Shown here: positions 1 to 7,195 of the stretch, in pieces
Layout: every line of letters begins with the position of its first letter
Numbering within the stretch: position 1 is the stretch's first letter
Assembly (NCBI GenBank): GCA_964559205.1
Contig: CAZLHV010000073.1
Span: forward strand, 1-14,030
Source of the DNA: GWF2-43-63 sp964559205
GTDB taxonomy: Bacteria; Bacteroidota; Bacteroidia; Bacteroidales; DTU049
Length of the DNA: 14,030 bases
Direction of reading: 5' to 3'
Translations under genes and position numbers: made by a program
The notes under the pieces: generated by a model
Seen by the model: only the letters and a program-made list of their open reading frames with translations
What the model was told of the DNA's origin: nothing
Databases searched by the model: none

Positions 1-65
1 ACAATAATACATTATTCCGCCTTGGAAATTAATTCTCTGTAAAAATATAATTTTTTTGAAATAGT

Positions 66-95
66 TTTGAAAATATTCTTTGTGATGTAGATTTG
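66..95 (+). promoter_or_regulatory. Bacteroidota-type promoter upstream of repeat array
   Basis: TTTG at 66-69 and TAGATTTG at 88-95, separated by 18 bases, fit the Bacteroidota housekeeping sigma pattern (TTTG, about 19 bases, TAnnTTTG). A start site near 100-103 would give a rightward transcript through the 52-bp repeats and towards the 3' end of the leftward gene at 409-1491. No convincing coding region follows it. The window begins only 65 bases upstream, so a larger context may be missing. Confidence 0.5.
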
Positions 96-216
96 TGTTT
101 TAATGAGAAATTGCAAATGTTAAGACTTTGCTGGCTATACTTCGCGCAGAAAGAAAGAGGCTGGTGTCCGTGCAACAGAAGCATGTCGCCGCGATGCACA
201 GAGGGAGAATCAGTTT
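96..216. other. Intergenic stretch with no recognised gene
   Basis: Between the promoter-like site and the first full repeat there is no convincing coding sequence. A 64-codon frame beginning with TTG at 128 runs into the repeats and is mostly repeat-encoded. Bases 203-216 contain a partial, imperfect start of the repeat (GGGAGAATCAG followed by TTT). If the upstream promoter is active, this would be the 5' part of a non-coding or untranslated RNA. Confidence 0.4.
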
Positions 217-404
217 GAGAATCAGAGTGAGTGTGAGGCTAACGCATACCCAACACCTAAAACAGTGTGAGAATCAGAGTGAGTGTGAGGCTAACGCATA
301 CCCAACACCTAAAACAGTGTGAGAATCAGAGTGAGTGTGAGGCTAGCGCATGCCCAACACCTAAAACAGAGTGAGAATCAGTGTGAGAGTGAGGCTAGCG
401 CATT
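217..404. repeat. 52-bp tandem repeat array (about 3.6 copies)
   Basis: Units begin with GAGAATCAG at 217, 269, 321 and 373, an exact 52-bp period. The last copy is truncated near 404, just before the stop codon of the leftward gene at 409. Each unit is rich in GTGAG/GTGTGAG and contains GCTA(A/G)CGCAT(A/G)CCCAACACC. The first two copies carry GCTAACGCATAC; the third and fourth carry GCTAGCGCAT. The period is not a multiple of three and no open frame is maintained on either strand across all copies, so it is not a protein repeat. It is not CRISPR-like, because the units are contiguous with no unique spacers. Confidence 0.9.
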
Positions 405-408
405 TACT

Positions 409-1491
409 TCAAAATAACCCCTCCCAATACCCCTGCTGCAAATATTTTGTCTTCAGAAGCTCGTATTCAGCCGTGTATGTTTTCAACATAGCTGTTTCGC
501 CAAAAAAACGCAGTGCTTTCAGTGCCGTTTTATAGTATTCTATGATCATGGCTGGATGAATGTCGGCAAGGCCCAATAAGTGGTGGTTTTGAATGATAAA
601 ATCACGTATACTGTACTGATTGGCCATCTGAAAAGCCGAAATGCGATGCGTGTTGAGCACAAACAAGCGAATGGTGTCTCCGCCTTCGAAACTTTCGCGA
701 CAAAGGGCATCATAATGTTTCATGGAGTCGGATTCTCCGCTCAGGGCATAGACTTTAACCAAATCGAGCTGACAAGAAAGCACCCCATATTCTTCGTGAT
801 TTGTCCTGAAAATACCCATGGCTGTTTTAATCTCTGTTGCTGCAGGTTGATATTTTTGCAAACCGCAGTAAACCAACCCTCGGGCTTTGATGTTGTTGGC
901 CATTTGTGCCATGTCGCCAAGATTTTTCCAGAGCACGATGGCCGAATCGAGCAAGGGCAGCGCACGTTCAGGCTTATTCAGCACTTCAGTAAACAGCAGA
1001 GCCCGGTTTAAAAGTGCAATCGCAAGCATCGGCATGGCCTTGTCTTTCCGGCAAAGGTCTTCCTTTTCCTGCAAAATGCCTTCGCACTGCCAAGGCGACA
1101 AATAATAGAGTTTCATCATCCCATCGAGCAAGTGCTGGCGGCCTCCGGGCAAATTCTGAGAGAGGCGTTCCTGCACTTTCAATGGCAGCTTGTAGCGAAT
1201 GGTGTCCAGAAATTCGCCAGCCACAAAAACCGATTTCACCACATGTGCAATAACCGAGTCGGGATCGCTGTCATTCAAAGCCAGCATTAAATAGCCCAGT
1301 GACTGACTGTACGTATTATTGGCATTCAGAAATGTTTCAACCGAAGGGGCATGGCCGCCGCCAAATTCGACATCCCAGGCTTGTTTGGCCGATTCAGGAC
1401 TTCGGTCGTACACAGTGAAAACTTCCTGCGAAAATCCCTGAGAAGCCAAAACAAGTAAGCTCAAAAAAAGTATTGATTTCAGAAACTTCAT
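409..1491 (-). CDS. Secreted TPR-like protein of unknown function
   Basis: This 360-residue protein starts with a clear Sec signal peptide: MKFLK, a hydrophobic core, then ASQGFSQ with probable cleavage near residue 21. It should therefore be exported to the periplasm or be surface-associated. The middle, about residues 150-270, consists of paired amphipathic helices with TPR-like spacing, for example ALPLLDSAIVLWKNLGD and the LVYCGLQKYQPAATEI helix pair. No catalytic motif, lipobox or C-terminal sorting domain is visible. The ATG at 1491 is chosen because it starts the signal peptide directly and lies 35 bases downstream of a TAAATTTG promoter element. It is monocistronic, divergent from the SRP RNA, and its 3' end abuts the 52-bp repeats. 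I do not recognise the family. A scaffold or protein-interaction role is a guess from the TPR-like helices. Confidence 0.85.
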   Translation of the reverse strand: MKFLKSILFLSLLVLASQGFSQEVFTVYDRSPESAKQAWDVEFGGGHAPSVETFLNANNTYSQSLGYLMLALNDSDPDSVIAHVVKSVFVAGEFLDTIRYKLPLKVQERLSQNLPGGRQHLLDGMMKLYYLSPWQCEGILQEKEDLCRKDKAMPMLAIALLNRALLFTEVLNKPERALPLLDSAIVLWKNLGDMAQMANNIKARGLVYCGLQKYQPAATEIKTAMGIFRTNHEEYGVLSCQLDLVKVYALSGESDSMKHYDALCRESFEGGDTIRLFVLNTHRISAFQMANQYSIRDFIIQNHHLLGLADIHPAMIIEYYKTALKALRFFGETAMLKTYTAEYELLKTKYLQQGYWEGLF

Positions 1492-1525
1492 GCTATTTAA
1501 GATTTTGATACGTTAATGTAATGCA

Positions 1526-1533
1526 CAAATTTA
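1526..1533 (-). promoter_or_regulatory. -7 element of the leftward TPR-like gene
   Basis: Read on the minus strand this is TAAATTTG, a full match to TAnnTTTG, 35 bases before the ATG at 1491. The -33 region is only weakly matched (AATG with a 19-base spacer). It lies back to back with the SRP RNA promoter, so the 90-base gap is a divergent promoter region. Confidence 0.55.
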
Positions 1534-1558
1534 CATCATTAAATTCTTAAAACATTTT

Positions 1559-1589
1559 TTTTCACATTTCAGAGGAATGATTACCTTTG
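1559..1589 (+). promoter_or_regulatory. SRP RNA promoter
   Basis: TTTT at 1559-1562, 19 bases, then TACCTTTG at 1582-1589 match the Bacteroidota promoter pattern. They end four bases before the first paired base of the SRP RNA, as expected for a stable RNA promoter. Confidence 0.7.
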
Positions 1590-1592
1590 CAG

Positions 1593-1690
1593 CGGGTAAG
1601 TCCTGTACAATCAGCTCCCGCAAACTCCCCCAGGTTCGGAAGGAAGCAAGGGTAAGTGGTCGTAGCGGTGTGATGCAGGGTGCTTACCCG
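1593..1690 (+). ncRNA. ffs: Signal recognition particle RNA (4.5S-type)
   Basis: This is the small bacterial SRP RNA, which binds Ffh and FtsY for co-translational membrane targeting. The ends pair perfectly: CGGGTAAG at 1593-1600 with CTTACCCG at 1683-1690. The apical Ffh-binding domain is recognisable around 1629-1660, with CCCCCAGG, TTCGGAAGGAAGCA and AGGGTAAG on the two arms; the GGAAGGAAGCA core is the signature. The length of about 98 nt fits the Alu-less form. A TACCTTTG promoter precedes it and a T-run (1691-1696) follows the closing helix, so it is an independent transcription unit. Exact 5' and 3' ends are inferred from the pairing. Confidence 0.93.
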
Positions 1691-1697
1691 TTTTTTA
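1683..1697 (+). terminator. SRP RNA terminator
   Basis: The 3' strand of the SRP RNA closing helix (CTTACCCG) is followed directly by TTTTTT at 1691-1696, so the terminal stem itself can act as an intrinsic terminator. Confidence 0.6.
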
Positions 1698-1778
1698 TTT
1701 CGTCCGGAAAACTGTTATCTTTCGAACAACAGTTGAAAAAATCTGAAAAATAACGAACTTCAAATCATCAACTAGGTA

Positions 1779-1786
1779 TAATTTTG
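1779..1786 (+). promoter_or_regulatory. -7 element of the transaldolase/YciO pair
   Basis: TAATTTTG matches TAnnTTTG and lies 26 bases before the ATG at 1813. No good TTTG is found at the -33 distance. It probably drives both genes to 3095. Confidence 0.5.
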
Positions 1787-1812
1787 TCCTATCAACCAGA
1801 TCATCACAAAAT

Positions 1813-2469
1813 ATGAAATTTTTTATTGACACTGCAAATCTCAAGGAGATTGAAACCGCCGCATCCTGGGGCATTCTCGATGGGGTAACTACCAATCCAA
1901 GCCTGATGGCGAAAGAAGGGATCAAGGGTCATGATTTGATCATGAAACACTATGTTGATATTTGTCAGATGGTTGATGGAGATGTGAGTGCAGAAGTCAT
2001 TGCAACTGATTATCACGGAATGATTCGCGAAGCTGAAATTCTTGCTGCATTACATAAAAATATTGTCGTAAAAGTACCGATGACAAAGGATGGCATTCGA
2101 ACCATTCGCACCCTGAATCAACAGGGAATTCGTACAAACTGCACCTTGATTTTCAGCACAGGACAGGCCATTTTAGCTGCCAAAGCCGGGGCTAGCTATG
2201 TTTCACCTTTCGTGGGCCGGCTCGATGATATTTCTTCCGATGGGATGGCACTGATCAGTCAGATGGTCAATGTTTTCAGCATACAGGAATATGAAACTCA
2301 GATACTGGCAGCCAGCCTGAGGCATCCAATGCACATTGTTCAGTGTGCCGAACTTGGAGCCAACGTGGTCACCTGTCCATTTAAGGTCATCGAGCAGCTG
2401 TTTTATCATCCTCTCACCGACAGCGGACTTGAGCGTTTTATGCAAGATTACAGGCAATCACAAAAATAA
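1813..2469 (+). CDS. Transaldolase, FSA/TalC family
   Basis: This 218-residue class I aldolase of the small FSA/TalC group would act in the cytosol, transferring a dihydroxyacetone unit in the non-oxidative pentose phosphate pathway. Visible motifs are the N-terminal FFIDTANLKEI, DGVTTNPSL (residues 23-31) and VVKVPMT with the Schiff-base lysine K87. The known E. coli fructose-6-phosphate aldolase has Gln59 and Tyr131 at two active-site positions. Here the equivalents are Glu61 (in SAEVIAT) and Phe134 (in YVSPFVGR). That is the transaldolase-type combination, so I favour transaldolase over F6P aldolase. Length is typical. It is followed after two bases by the YciO-family gene, which suggests co-transcription. 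The family assignment is secure; the substrate preference is inferred from two residues. Confidence 0.93.
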   Translation: MKFFIDTANLKEIETAASWGILDGVTTNPSLMAKEGIKGHDLIMKHYVDICQMVDGDVSAEVIATDYHGMIREAEILAALHKNIVVKVPMTKDGIRTIRTLNQQGIRTNCTLIFSTGQAILAAKAGASYVSPFVGRLDDISSDGMALISQMVNVFSIQEYETQILAASLRHPMHIVQCAELGANVVTCPFKVIEQLFYHPLTDSGLERFMQDYRQSQK

Positions 2470-2471
2470 TC

Positions 2472-3095
2472 ATGCTGCTTCACATTCATCCTGAAAATCC
2501 TCAAGAGAGACTGATACAACAAGTTGTCGATATCATCAGGCAAGGTGGAATTGGTGTATTTCCGACCGACTCTGTCTATGCCATGGGCTGCAGCCTTTAT
2601 CATCCCAAAGCGGTTGAACGGATTGCAAGGATTAAAGGAATAAAACCCGAAAAGGCAAATTTTTCAATTCTGACAGACGGACTCAGTAATCTGAGTGAAT
2701 ACACACGCCCCATAGACAATCATCTGTTCAGGCTGATGAAAAAAGTACTTCCTGGGCCATACACTTTTATTCTGCCAGCAAGCAGCAAGGTTCCCGGTAT
2801 TTTCGAGTCAAGAAAAAAAACCATCGGAATCCGTGTTCCTGACAATATTATTTTGCATCAAATCATTGCAGCACTTGGAACCCCTCTGGTTTCCACTTCG
2901 CTTCACAGCGATGATGATGATTATCTTGAATATGTTGTCAATGCTGAGCTGATCTATGAAAAATATGAAAATCAGATTGACTTCGTCATTGATGGCGGCC
3001 CGGGAGGAATCGAACCATCCACTGTTTTGGATTGCACCAGTGGAGAGATCGTCATTGTTCGCGAAGGAAAAGGTCCGATCGATATCATTGCATAA
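2472..3095 (+). CDS. YciO-type Sua5/YrdC/TsaC family protein
   Basis: This 207-residue protein belongs to the Sua5/YrdC fold. Canonical members make threonylcarbamoyl-AMP for the t6A37 modification of ANN-decoding tRNAs. Seen here are GGIGVFPTDSVYAMGC (residues 25-40), a PGPYTFIL segment, KKTIGIRVP, a STSLH segment and the C-terminal STVLDCT...VVREG-like end (IVIVREGKG). Length and overall sequence resemble the YciO branch of E. coli more than TsaC. The canonical KGRP segment reads KGIKPEKANFSIL here, so the arginine of the KxR motif is replaced by isoleucine. It may therefore have weak or altered TC-AMP synthase activity, with a separate TsaC/Sua5 elsewhere in the genome. It starts two bases after the transaldolase stop and its stop abuts the A-run of the terminator at 3094-3117. 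Confidence 0.88.
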   Translation: MLLHIHPENPQERLIQQVVDIIRQGGIGVFPTDSVYAMGCSLYHPKAVERIARIKGIKPEKANFSILTDGLSNLSEYTRPIDNHLFRLMKKVLPGPYTFILPASSKVPGIFESRKKTIGIRVPDNIILHQIIAALGTPLVSTSLHSDDDDYLEYVVNAELIYEKYENQIDFVIDGGPGGIEPSTVLDCTSGEIVIVREGKGPIDIIA

Positions 3096-3117
3096 AAAAA
3101 CCGGCACAAGGCCGGTT
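3094..3117 (-). terminator. Intrinsic terminator of the small secreted-protein gene
   Basis: AACCGGC at 3099-3105 pairs with GCCGGTT at 3111-3117 around a five-base loop. The A-run at 3094-3100 becomes a U-run on the minus strand, so it terminates leftward transcription. It sits between two convergent genes and the hairpin may also help end the rightward transcript. Confidence 0.8.
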
Positions 3118-3134
3118 CAGAAATTGAGCATCAA

Positions 3135-3560
3135 TTAGTTCGATCCAAGCTGGATCTCAAGAGTAGCTTCCAGATTCGGAGCTTTGCTCACTTCAATGAT
3201 GTAAGTGCCGGGATTGAGTTTAACGTCCTGAATTGGAGTTGACTCGACAGCGCTGCCACCATGGTTGATTGTTTTCTTGTACAAAATTTTCGAATTCTTC
3301 GCGTTATTGGCGCCCGGAGTTTTAAGATATACCTGAGCAAAATTGAAAGTTGGTGCTGGCTCCGATGCATTGCAGGTGGTCCAACTGGGCACGATATTCA
3401 TGCTAATCAGTTTCGCAACCTTATCTGCAGGAACAGTAAATTCAGCTGTGCGGTTTGTACAATCGGCACTGCTTTTCACAGTGTACTTAAAACTTTGGGC
3501 TGATACAGCCATAATTCCCACCAATAATGTGAGTGCAAAAAGTGAAACAAGTTTTTTCAT
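3135..3560 (-). CDS. Small secreted beta-rich protein, unknown function
   Basis: The product is 141 residues: a signal peptide (MKKLVSLFALTLLVGIMAVSAQ, cleaved about residue 22) and a mature part of about 119 residues. The mature part has alternating polar and hydrophobic residues, predicted as beta strands, such as AEFTVPADKV, FAQVYLKTPG and PGTYIIEVSKA. Two cysteines (in SADCTN and TTCNAS) could form a disulfide after export. I start at 3560, not at an in-frame upstream ATG near 3611, because 3560 puts the signal peptide at the N terminus and a TAACTTTG promoter element lies 28 bases upstream. There is no lipobox and no gliding/T9SS C-terminal domain. It has its own terminator. I do not recognise the family; a periplasmic or secreted single-domain role is all that can be said. 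Confidence 0.82.
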   Translation of the reverse strand: MKKLVSLFALTLLVGIMAVSAQSFKYTVKSSADCTNRTAEFTVPADKVAKLISMNIVPSWTTCNASEPAPTFNFAQVYLKTPGANNAKNSKILYKKTINHGGSAVESTPIQDVKLNPGTYIIEVSKAPNLEATLEIQLGSN

Positions 3561-3587
3561 GATTCCTGGTTTTGATTTTTTTCGCGG

Positions 3588-3595
3588 CAAAGTTA
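3588..3595 (-). promoter_or_regulatory. -7 element of the small secreted-protein gene
   Basis: Minus-strand TAACTTTG matches TAnnTTTG and lies 28 bases before the ATG at 3560. The -33 match is poor. It also argues that the longer frame starting at 3611 is not the real start, since that ATG lies upstream of the promoter. Confidence 0.5.
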
Positions 3596-3680
3596 TTAAA
3601 AACCATGCCAAAACAGAAAAAATATTCGTTAATTCAGCGGGTAAATACTTCTAAACCGCATGTAGCATGCCAAAATTGCT

Positions 3681-3688
3681 TATTTTTA
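3681..3688 (+). promoter_or_regulatory. Weak -7 element before the glycan operon
   Basis: TATTTTTA matches TAnnTTTG at all but the last base, 16 bases before the ATG at 3704. No clear -33 element is present. A perfect inverted repeat, GCATG-TAG-CATGC at 3658-3670, lies just upstream and could be an operator, but it is short. Confidence 0.3.
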
Positions 3689-3703
3689 CCCCTTCAATAT
3701 GCT

Positions 3704-5656
3704 ATGAAAAAACATCTGCCCCAAATTACTCTGGCACTACTTGCCTTGTTGCTCTACGGCAATACCTTATTTAATGGCTATTCGCTTGATGACGATTTCG
3801 TGGTCTACAATTTTTCGGGATCTGCACAGGAGAAAGACAACGTCGTGAGCGAAATACTCACCTCACACTATTCTTCAACTGAAAAGTCGCAATATGAGTA
3901 TCGGCCGGTGGTAAAACTGTTTTTTTATGCCGAATACCTGTTATGGGGCCATGAACCCGCCTTTTCACATGCCGTTAATCTGTTGCTTTACATATTTATC
4001 CTTTGGCTGCTCTATTCAATCCTGAAGCGTTTGTTTCACAAAGATTATCCATGGCTTCCCATCATCAGTACCATCATTTTTGCTGCTCACCCCATTCACA
4101 CCGAAGTGGTGGCCAGCCTGAAAAACCGCGATGAACTGCTGAGCTTTTTACTGAGCCTGACCACGCTCTGGCTTTTTCTCAGGTTTGGGGATACAAAAAA
4201 ATGGTATTTTCTGGCTCTTGCAACGCCCGTATTTCTGCTTGCCTATTTTTCAAAATCATCGGCATTGGTTTTTGCCGCACTCATTCCTATAACTCTTTGG
4301 TTCGCAGGGGTTAGAAATGTTAAAATGTATGCCGGTGCTGCCATCCTAATCCTTGCATCGGTCTGGCTGGCGCGCTGGATCCCCGGTCAGATTCTTCCCG
4401 AGGGGCATCGTCCGGTTTGGGGCTTTGAGAACCCGCTTTACGAGCATAGAGGAATCCTTTACAGGCTGGGAACAGGACTCGTTGCACTCCTCTTTTACAT
4501 CCGACTGTTGCTCATTCCCTACCCGCTCAGATTTTATTACGGTTACGACACCATTCCGCTGACACGCTTCCCCGATGTGCTTTCCGTGGCATCACTCATC
4601 CTTTTCATCATTCTAGTTTTCATTGCCATCAGATTGTTGCGAAAAAAACATCCCTTATCATATGCCATTATTTTTTTCATGGTGGCGATTTCAATGTTTT
4701 CGAATATCGTTAAACCTGCAGTTGGAATCGTTGCAGAAAGATATGCTTTTGCTGCTTCGCTGGGTTTCTGCGTTGCCATGGCATTTTTCATCCTTCGGAT
4801 GTTCCGTTTTCATCAGGCTGCGAGCTCAGGCTGGCTTCAAATGCATAAAGGAGTGCGCCTGTTGCTGCTGATTATCATTTTTATATACGGAGCAAGAACC
4901 ATTAGCAGAAATGCAGTGTGGGACAACCACCTCTCCCTATTTTACAACGACATCCAACATTGTGAAAACAGTTTCAAAGCCAACCTGATTTTAGCAAACA
5001 CCCTTCAGGCTGAAGTCATCAGAACATATCAGATCCCAAAATTTCAGAAAAGAAATATCACTTACCTGCAGGATGCCGAAAAGCATTTTCGCAAAGCGCT
5101 CTCAATCTACGACCGGTATCCAAATGCATGGAACAGTCTGGGTTCACTACGATTTATGTTCTACCGCGATTCGACCGAATCCATACAATGCTTCCGCAAG
5201 GCAATTTCTCTTGACTCAAAATATACAGAAGCGTTATATAATTTGGGATTTGTCTTTGAAACCAGATCGGTTTTTGATTCAGCCCTGCACTATTACAAGC
5301 GCTCAGCAGAAAGCGATCCCAATTACCTCAAAGCTCATTTGCAGCTTGGGTCGGTACAGCTTGCTGCAGGCGACACCAACGCTTATATTGTGCAGATGGA
5401 GCACATGAAAAAATCATTTCCGCAAAGCGATGCACCTTGGGTCAGTCTTGGAAATTATTACTTATCGGTGGGCGATACAACAACTGCTTTTCAACATTGG
5501 GAGAAAGCTGCAGATTTTCCGCCCGAAAACCCACCATTGCTGCTGAATTTGGCCAATTATTATCAGCGTATTGGTAACAAAGACAAATACAACCATTTCA
5601 TGCAGCGCTATAATGCTGCCATACAGGAACAAAGGAAACAAGCCCGAAAACCATGA
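3704..5656 (+). CDS. TMTC-like GT-C membrane glycosyltransferase with C-terminal TPRs
   Basis: The 650-residue protein has about ten hydrophobic membrane segments in residues 5-400 and a TPR region from about 450 to 640 (for example AEKHFRKALSIYDRYPNAWN and YTEALYNLGFVFE). The N-terminal loop after the first membrane segment carries YSLDDDF (27-32), the acidic motif of GT-C enzymes. HPIHTEVVASLKNRDELLSF (129-148) is the hallmark of the TMTC/DUF1736 family, and AERYAF (344-349) resembles the family's conserved ER motif. Family members use a polyprenyl- or dolichyl-phosphate sugar as donor on the outer face of the membrane. The start at 3704 is chosen because it places MKKHLPQITLALLALLLYG directly before the first membrane segment; an in-frame upstream ATG would overlap the divergent promoter. 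Its stop overlaps the next start (ATGA). The acceptor is unknown. Confidence 0.85.
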   Translation: MKKHLPQITLALLALLLYGNTLFNGYSLDDDFVVYNFSGSAQEKDNVVSEILTSHYSSTEKSQYEYRPVVKLFFYAEYLLWGHEPAFSHAVNLLLYIFILWLLYSILKRLFHKDYPWLPIISTIIFAAHPIHTEVVASLKNRDELLSFLLSLTTLWLFLRFGDTKKWYFLALATPVFLLAYFSKSSALVFAALIPITLWFAGVRNVKMYAGAAILILASVWLARWIPGQILPEGHRPVWGFENPLYEHRGILYRLGTGLVALLFYIRLLLIPYPLRFYYGYDTIPLTRFPDVLSVASLILFIILVFIAIRLLRKKHPLSYAIIFFMVAISMFSNIVKPAVGIVAERYAFAASLGFCVAMAFFILRMFRFHQAASSGWLQMHKGVRLLLLIIIFIYGARTISRNAVWDNHLSLFYNDIQHCENSFKANLILANTLQAEVIRTYQIPKFQKRNITYLQDAEKHFRKALSIYDRYPNAWNSLGSLRFMFYRDSTESIQCFRKAISLDSKYTEALYNLGFVFETRSVFDSALHYYKRSAESDPNYLKAHLQLGSVQLAAGDTNAYIVQMEHMKKSFPQSDAPWVSLGNYYLSVGDTTTAFQHWEKAADFPPENPPLLLNLANYYQRIGNKDKYNHFMQRYNAAIQEQRKQARKP

Positions 5657-7164
5657 AACGCCCTCCCTGGCATATTGGTTTACTGCCCGAATATTTTGCT
5701 GACGCATGTGGTCAAATGCCTGCCTTCAGAATAAGGACAGGGCAAGATGTGCGCGATATTTGCCATGATGAAGTTTTATTCAGAACACGCAAATTCACAG
5801 CTGCCCTGAGAAAGCATGGACTTGCAAAGGGAGAGGCCGTATGCACCATTCTGAAACGCGATTACGACTGGAATTGCATTGATGCTGCCATTGCACGCTG
5901 CGGCGGAATTCATATCCCATTTCATCAAAGCAGTCCTGAGACGGAGTTTGCACTGAAATATTTCAACAAGCTGCTGGTTATTGCGTCTGACATGCCTGAA
6001 GAAGGTGTTTCTCCTCATCACCGATTTCTTCATATCGATACCCTGATGGAATTGGCAGCGATGCAGAATGGCAATCATTCTGACCTGAACAAAGCTGTTG
6101 ACCTTTCACCCAACGATGTGGCCATGATTGTTTTCAGTACCGACGAACATTCATCCACAACCCCCTATGCCTTAAGTCATCAGGGAATCATCGAGAATGC
6201 ATGGCAGGGGAGCTGCAATCTGCGCATCGACGAAGGAGCCCTGTATTTAAGTCTGCTTCCCGTTGCAAAAAGCTATGAACGAATCACGCAGCTGGCGCAT
6301 CAGTTTATTCCATCGGTGATACAATATGCCGAGCATCATATGTTGCCTTCGGTGAATATTGCGCTGTCAGGAGCTGCATCGTGTTCTGTCGTGCCCGCGG
6401 TTTTCGATTTTCCTGTCAAGGTACCCGAAGCCTATCGGGCAAAATATGGCGGCCCTTCGCTTGCAAAACTGGCACAGCTTCCCGATGATATTGTACGCGA
6501 TGTTTTTGGAAGTCATTTTTCGCATTTCCTGTGTGGCGGTGCTGTTTTGCCACAGGCCATTTTAAAGAAAAGCATGCAGGCCGGGCTCAATATCTTCGAA
6601 GGGTATGGCCTGACGCAGGCTGCCGGAGGCTTTGTGCTGAACAATCCCGATGCCTGGAAACCCGGTACTCTGGGAAAACCTTTTGCCCACATGGAGATAA
6701 AGACGTCTGCTCAAAACGAAGTTCTGGTAAAAGGCAGCAGCGTTTGTTCCGGTAGAATTGATCCGAATTTACAAGTTCATCAGGTGACTGATCGGAATGG
6801 CTGGCTTCACACCTCCGATCTGGGAACCATCAGTGGTGACGGATATCTTACGTTGAACGGCAACCTGAAAAGGGCCTTCAAATTGTCGAACGGTTATTAT
6901 TATGATCCTTTGACGGACGAAAAGTGGTTTGAAAACATTACTGGAAACCGATGGATGATTTGCAGGGATGAACAAGGACAGATTCACGGACTTACAGAAG
7001 GCCGTTTGCCTGATAGTGAGCGTGTAGCGATGATCAAAGAATTTCGCGCTGGCGTGTCATCATTGCCCATGAAATCGATTGTTTTATTGGATGTCCTGCC
7101 TGCAGAAAGACCATGGCTTTTACAAATCGACACCGGGTGGAAGGATGTGATTACACTTCGCTGA
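5653..7164 (+). CDS. Degenerate AMP-binding (acyl-CoA/ACP synthetase-like) protein
   Basis: The 503-residue protein has the fold signature of the adenylate-forming superfamily, which activates carboxylates as acyl-AMP for transfer to CoA or ACP. Recognisable are LSHQGIIENA (174-183) after the A3 region, GGAVLPQAI (295-303), FEGYGLTQAAG (315-325; A5), GTLGKPF (338-344), GWLHTSDLG (383-391; A7) and GNLKRAFKLSNGYYYDP (403-419; A8). The A3 P-loop, normally TSGTTGxPKG, reads STDEHSSTTP, so its glycines and lysine are lost. The A5 Glu is Gln, the A8 Arg is Asn, and no C-terminal A10 lysine motif is evident. It may be inactive, highly specialised, or dependent on a partner. The reading frame is intact, so it is not a decayed pseudogene. 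Its start overlaps the GT-C stop by four bases and an ACP gene follows after about 30 bases. Confidence 0.85.
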   Translation: MKRPPWHIGLLPEYFADACGQMPAFRIRTGQDVRDICHDEVLFRTRKFTAALRKHGLAKGEAVCTILKRDYDWNCIDAAIARCGGIHIPFHQSSPETEFALKYFNKLLVIASDMPEEGVSPHHRFLHIDTLMELAAMQNGNHSDLNKAVDLSPNDVAMIVFSTDEHSSTTPYALSHQGIIENAWQGSCNLRIDEGALYLSLLPVAKSYERITQLAHQFIPSVIQYAEHHMLPSVNIALSGAASCSVVPAVFDFPVKVPEAYRAKYGGPSLAKLAQLPDDIVRDVFGSHFSHFLCGGAVLPQAILKKSMQAGLNIFEGYGLTQAAGGFVLNNPDAWKPGTLGKPFAHMEIKTSAQNEVLVKGSSVCSGRIDPNLQVHQVTDRNGWLHTSDLGTISGDGYLTLNGNLKRAFKLSNGYYYDPLTDEKWFENITGNRWMICRDEQGQIHGLTEGRLPDSERVAMIKEFRAGVSSLPMKSIVLLDVLPAERPWLLQIDTGWKDVITLR

Positions 7165-7171
7165 TTTTTTG

Positions 7172-7179
7172 TAGATTTG
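7172..7179 (+). promoter_or_regulatory. Possible internal promoter before the ACP gene
   Basis: TAGATTTG fits TAnnTTTG and lies 16 bases before the ACP start in the only real gap of the operon. The -33 position is poor (GATT). If active, it would let the ACP-to-GNAT part be expressed separately, at higher ACP levels. Confidence 0.35.
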
Positions 7180-7195
7180 CCATTAAAAGCAGAAA

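Noticed and set aside
128..322. Rightward 64-codon frame with a TTG start
   Set aside because: Most of it is translated 52-bp repeat, which shifts frame from copy to copy; no domain or good start site.
217..404. CRISPR array
   Set aside because: The 52-bp units are contiguous without unique spacers, and no cas genes are near.
580..1253. Rightward frames of 70-143 codons inside the TPR-like gene
   Set aside because: They lie antisense to an intact 360-residue gene with signal peptide and promoter, and show no domain of their own.
3572..3703. N-terminal 44-residue extension of the GT-C gene
   Set aside because: It would cover the promoter of the divergent gene, has no resemblance to a membrane protein N terminus, and the ATG at 3704 leads straight into the first membrane segment.
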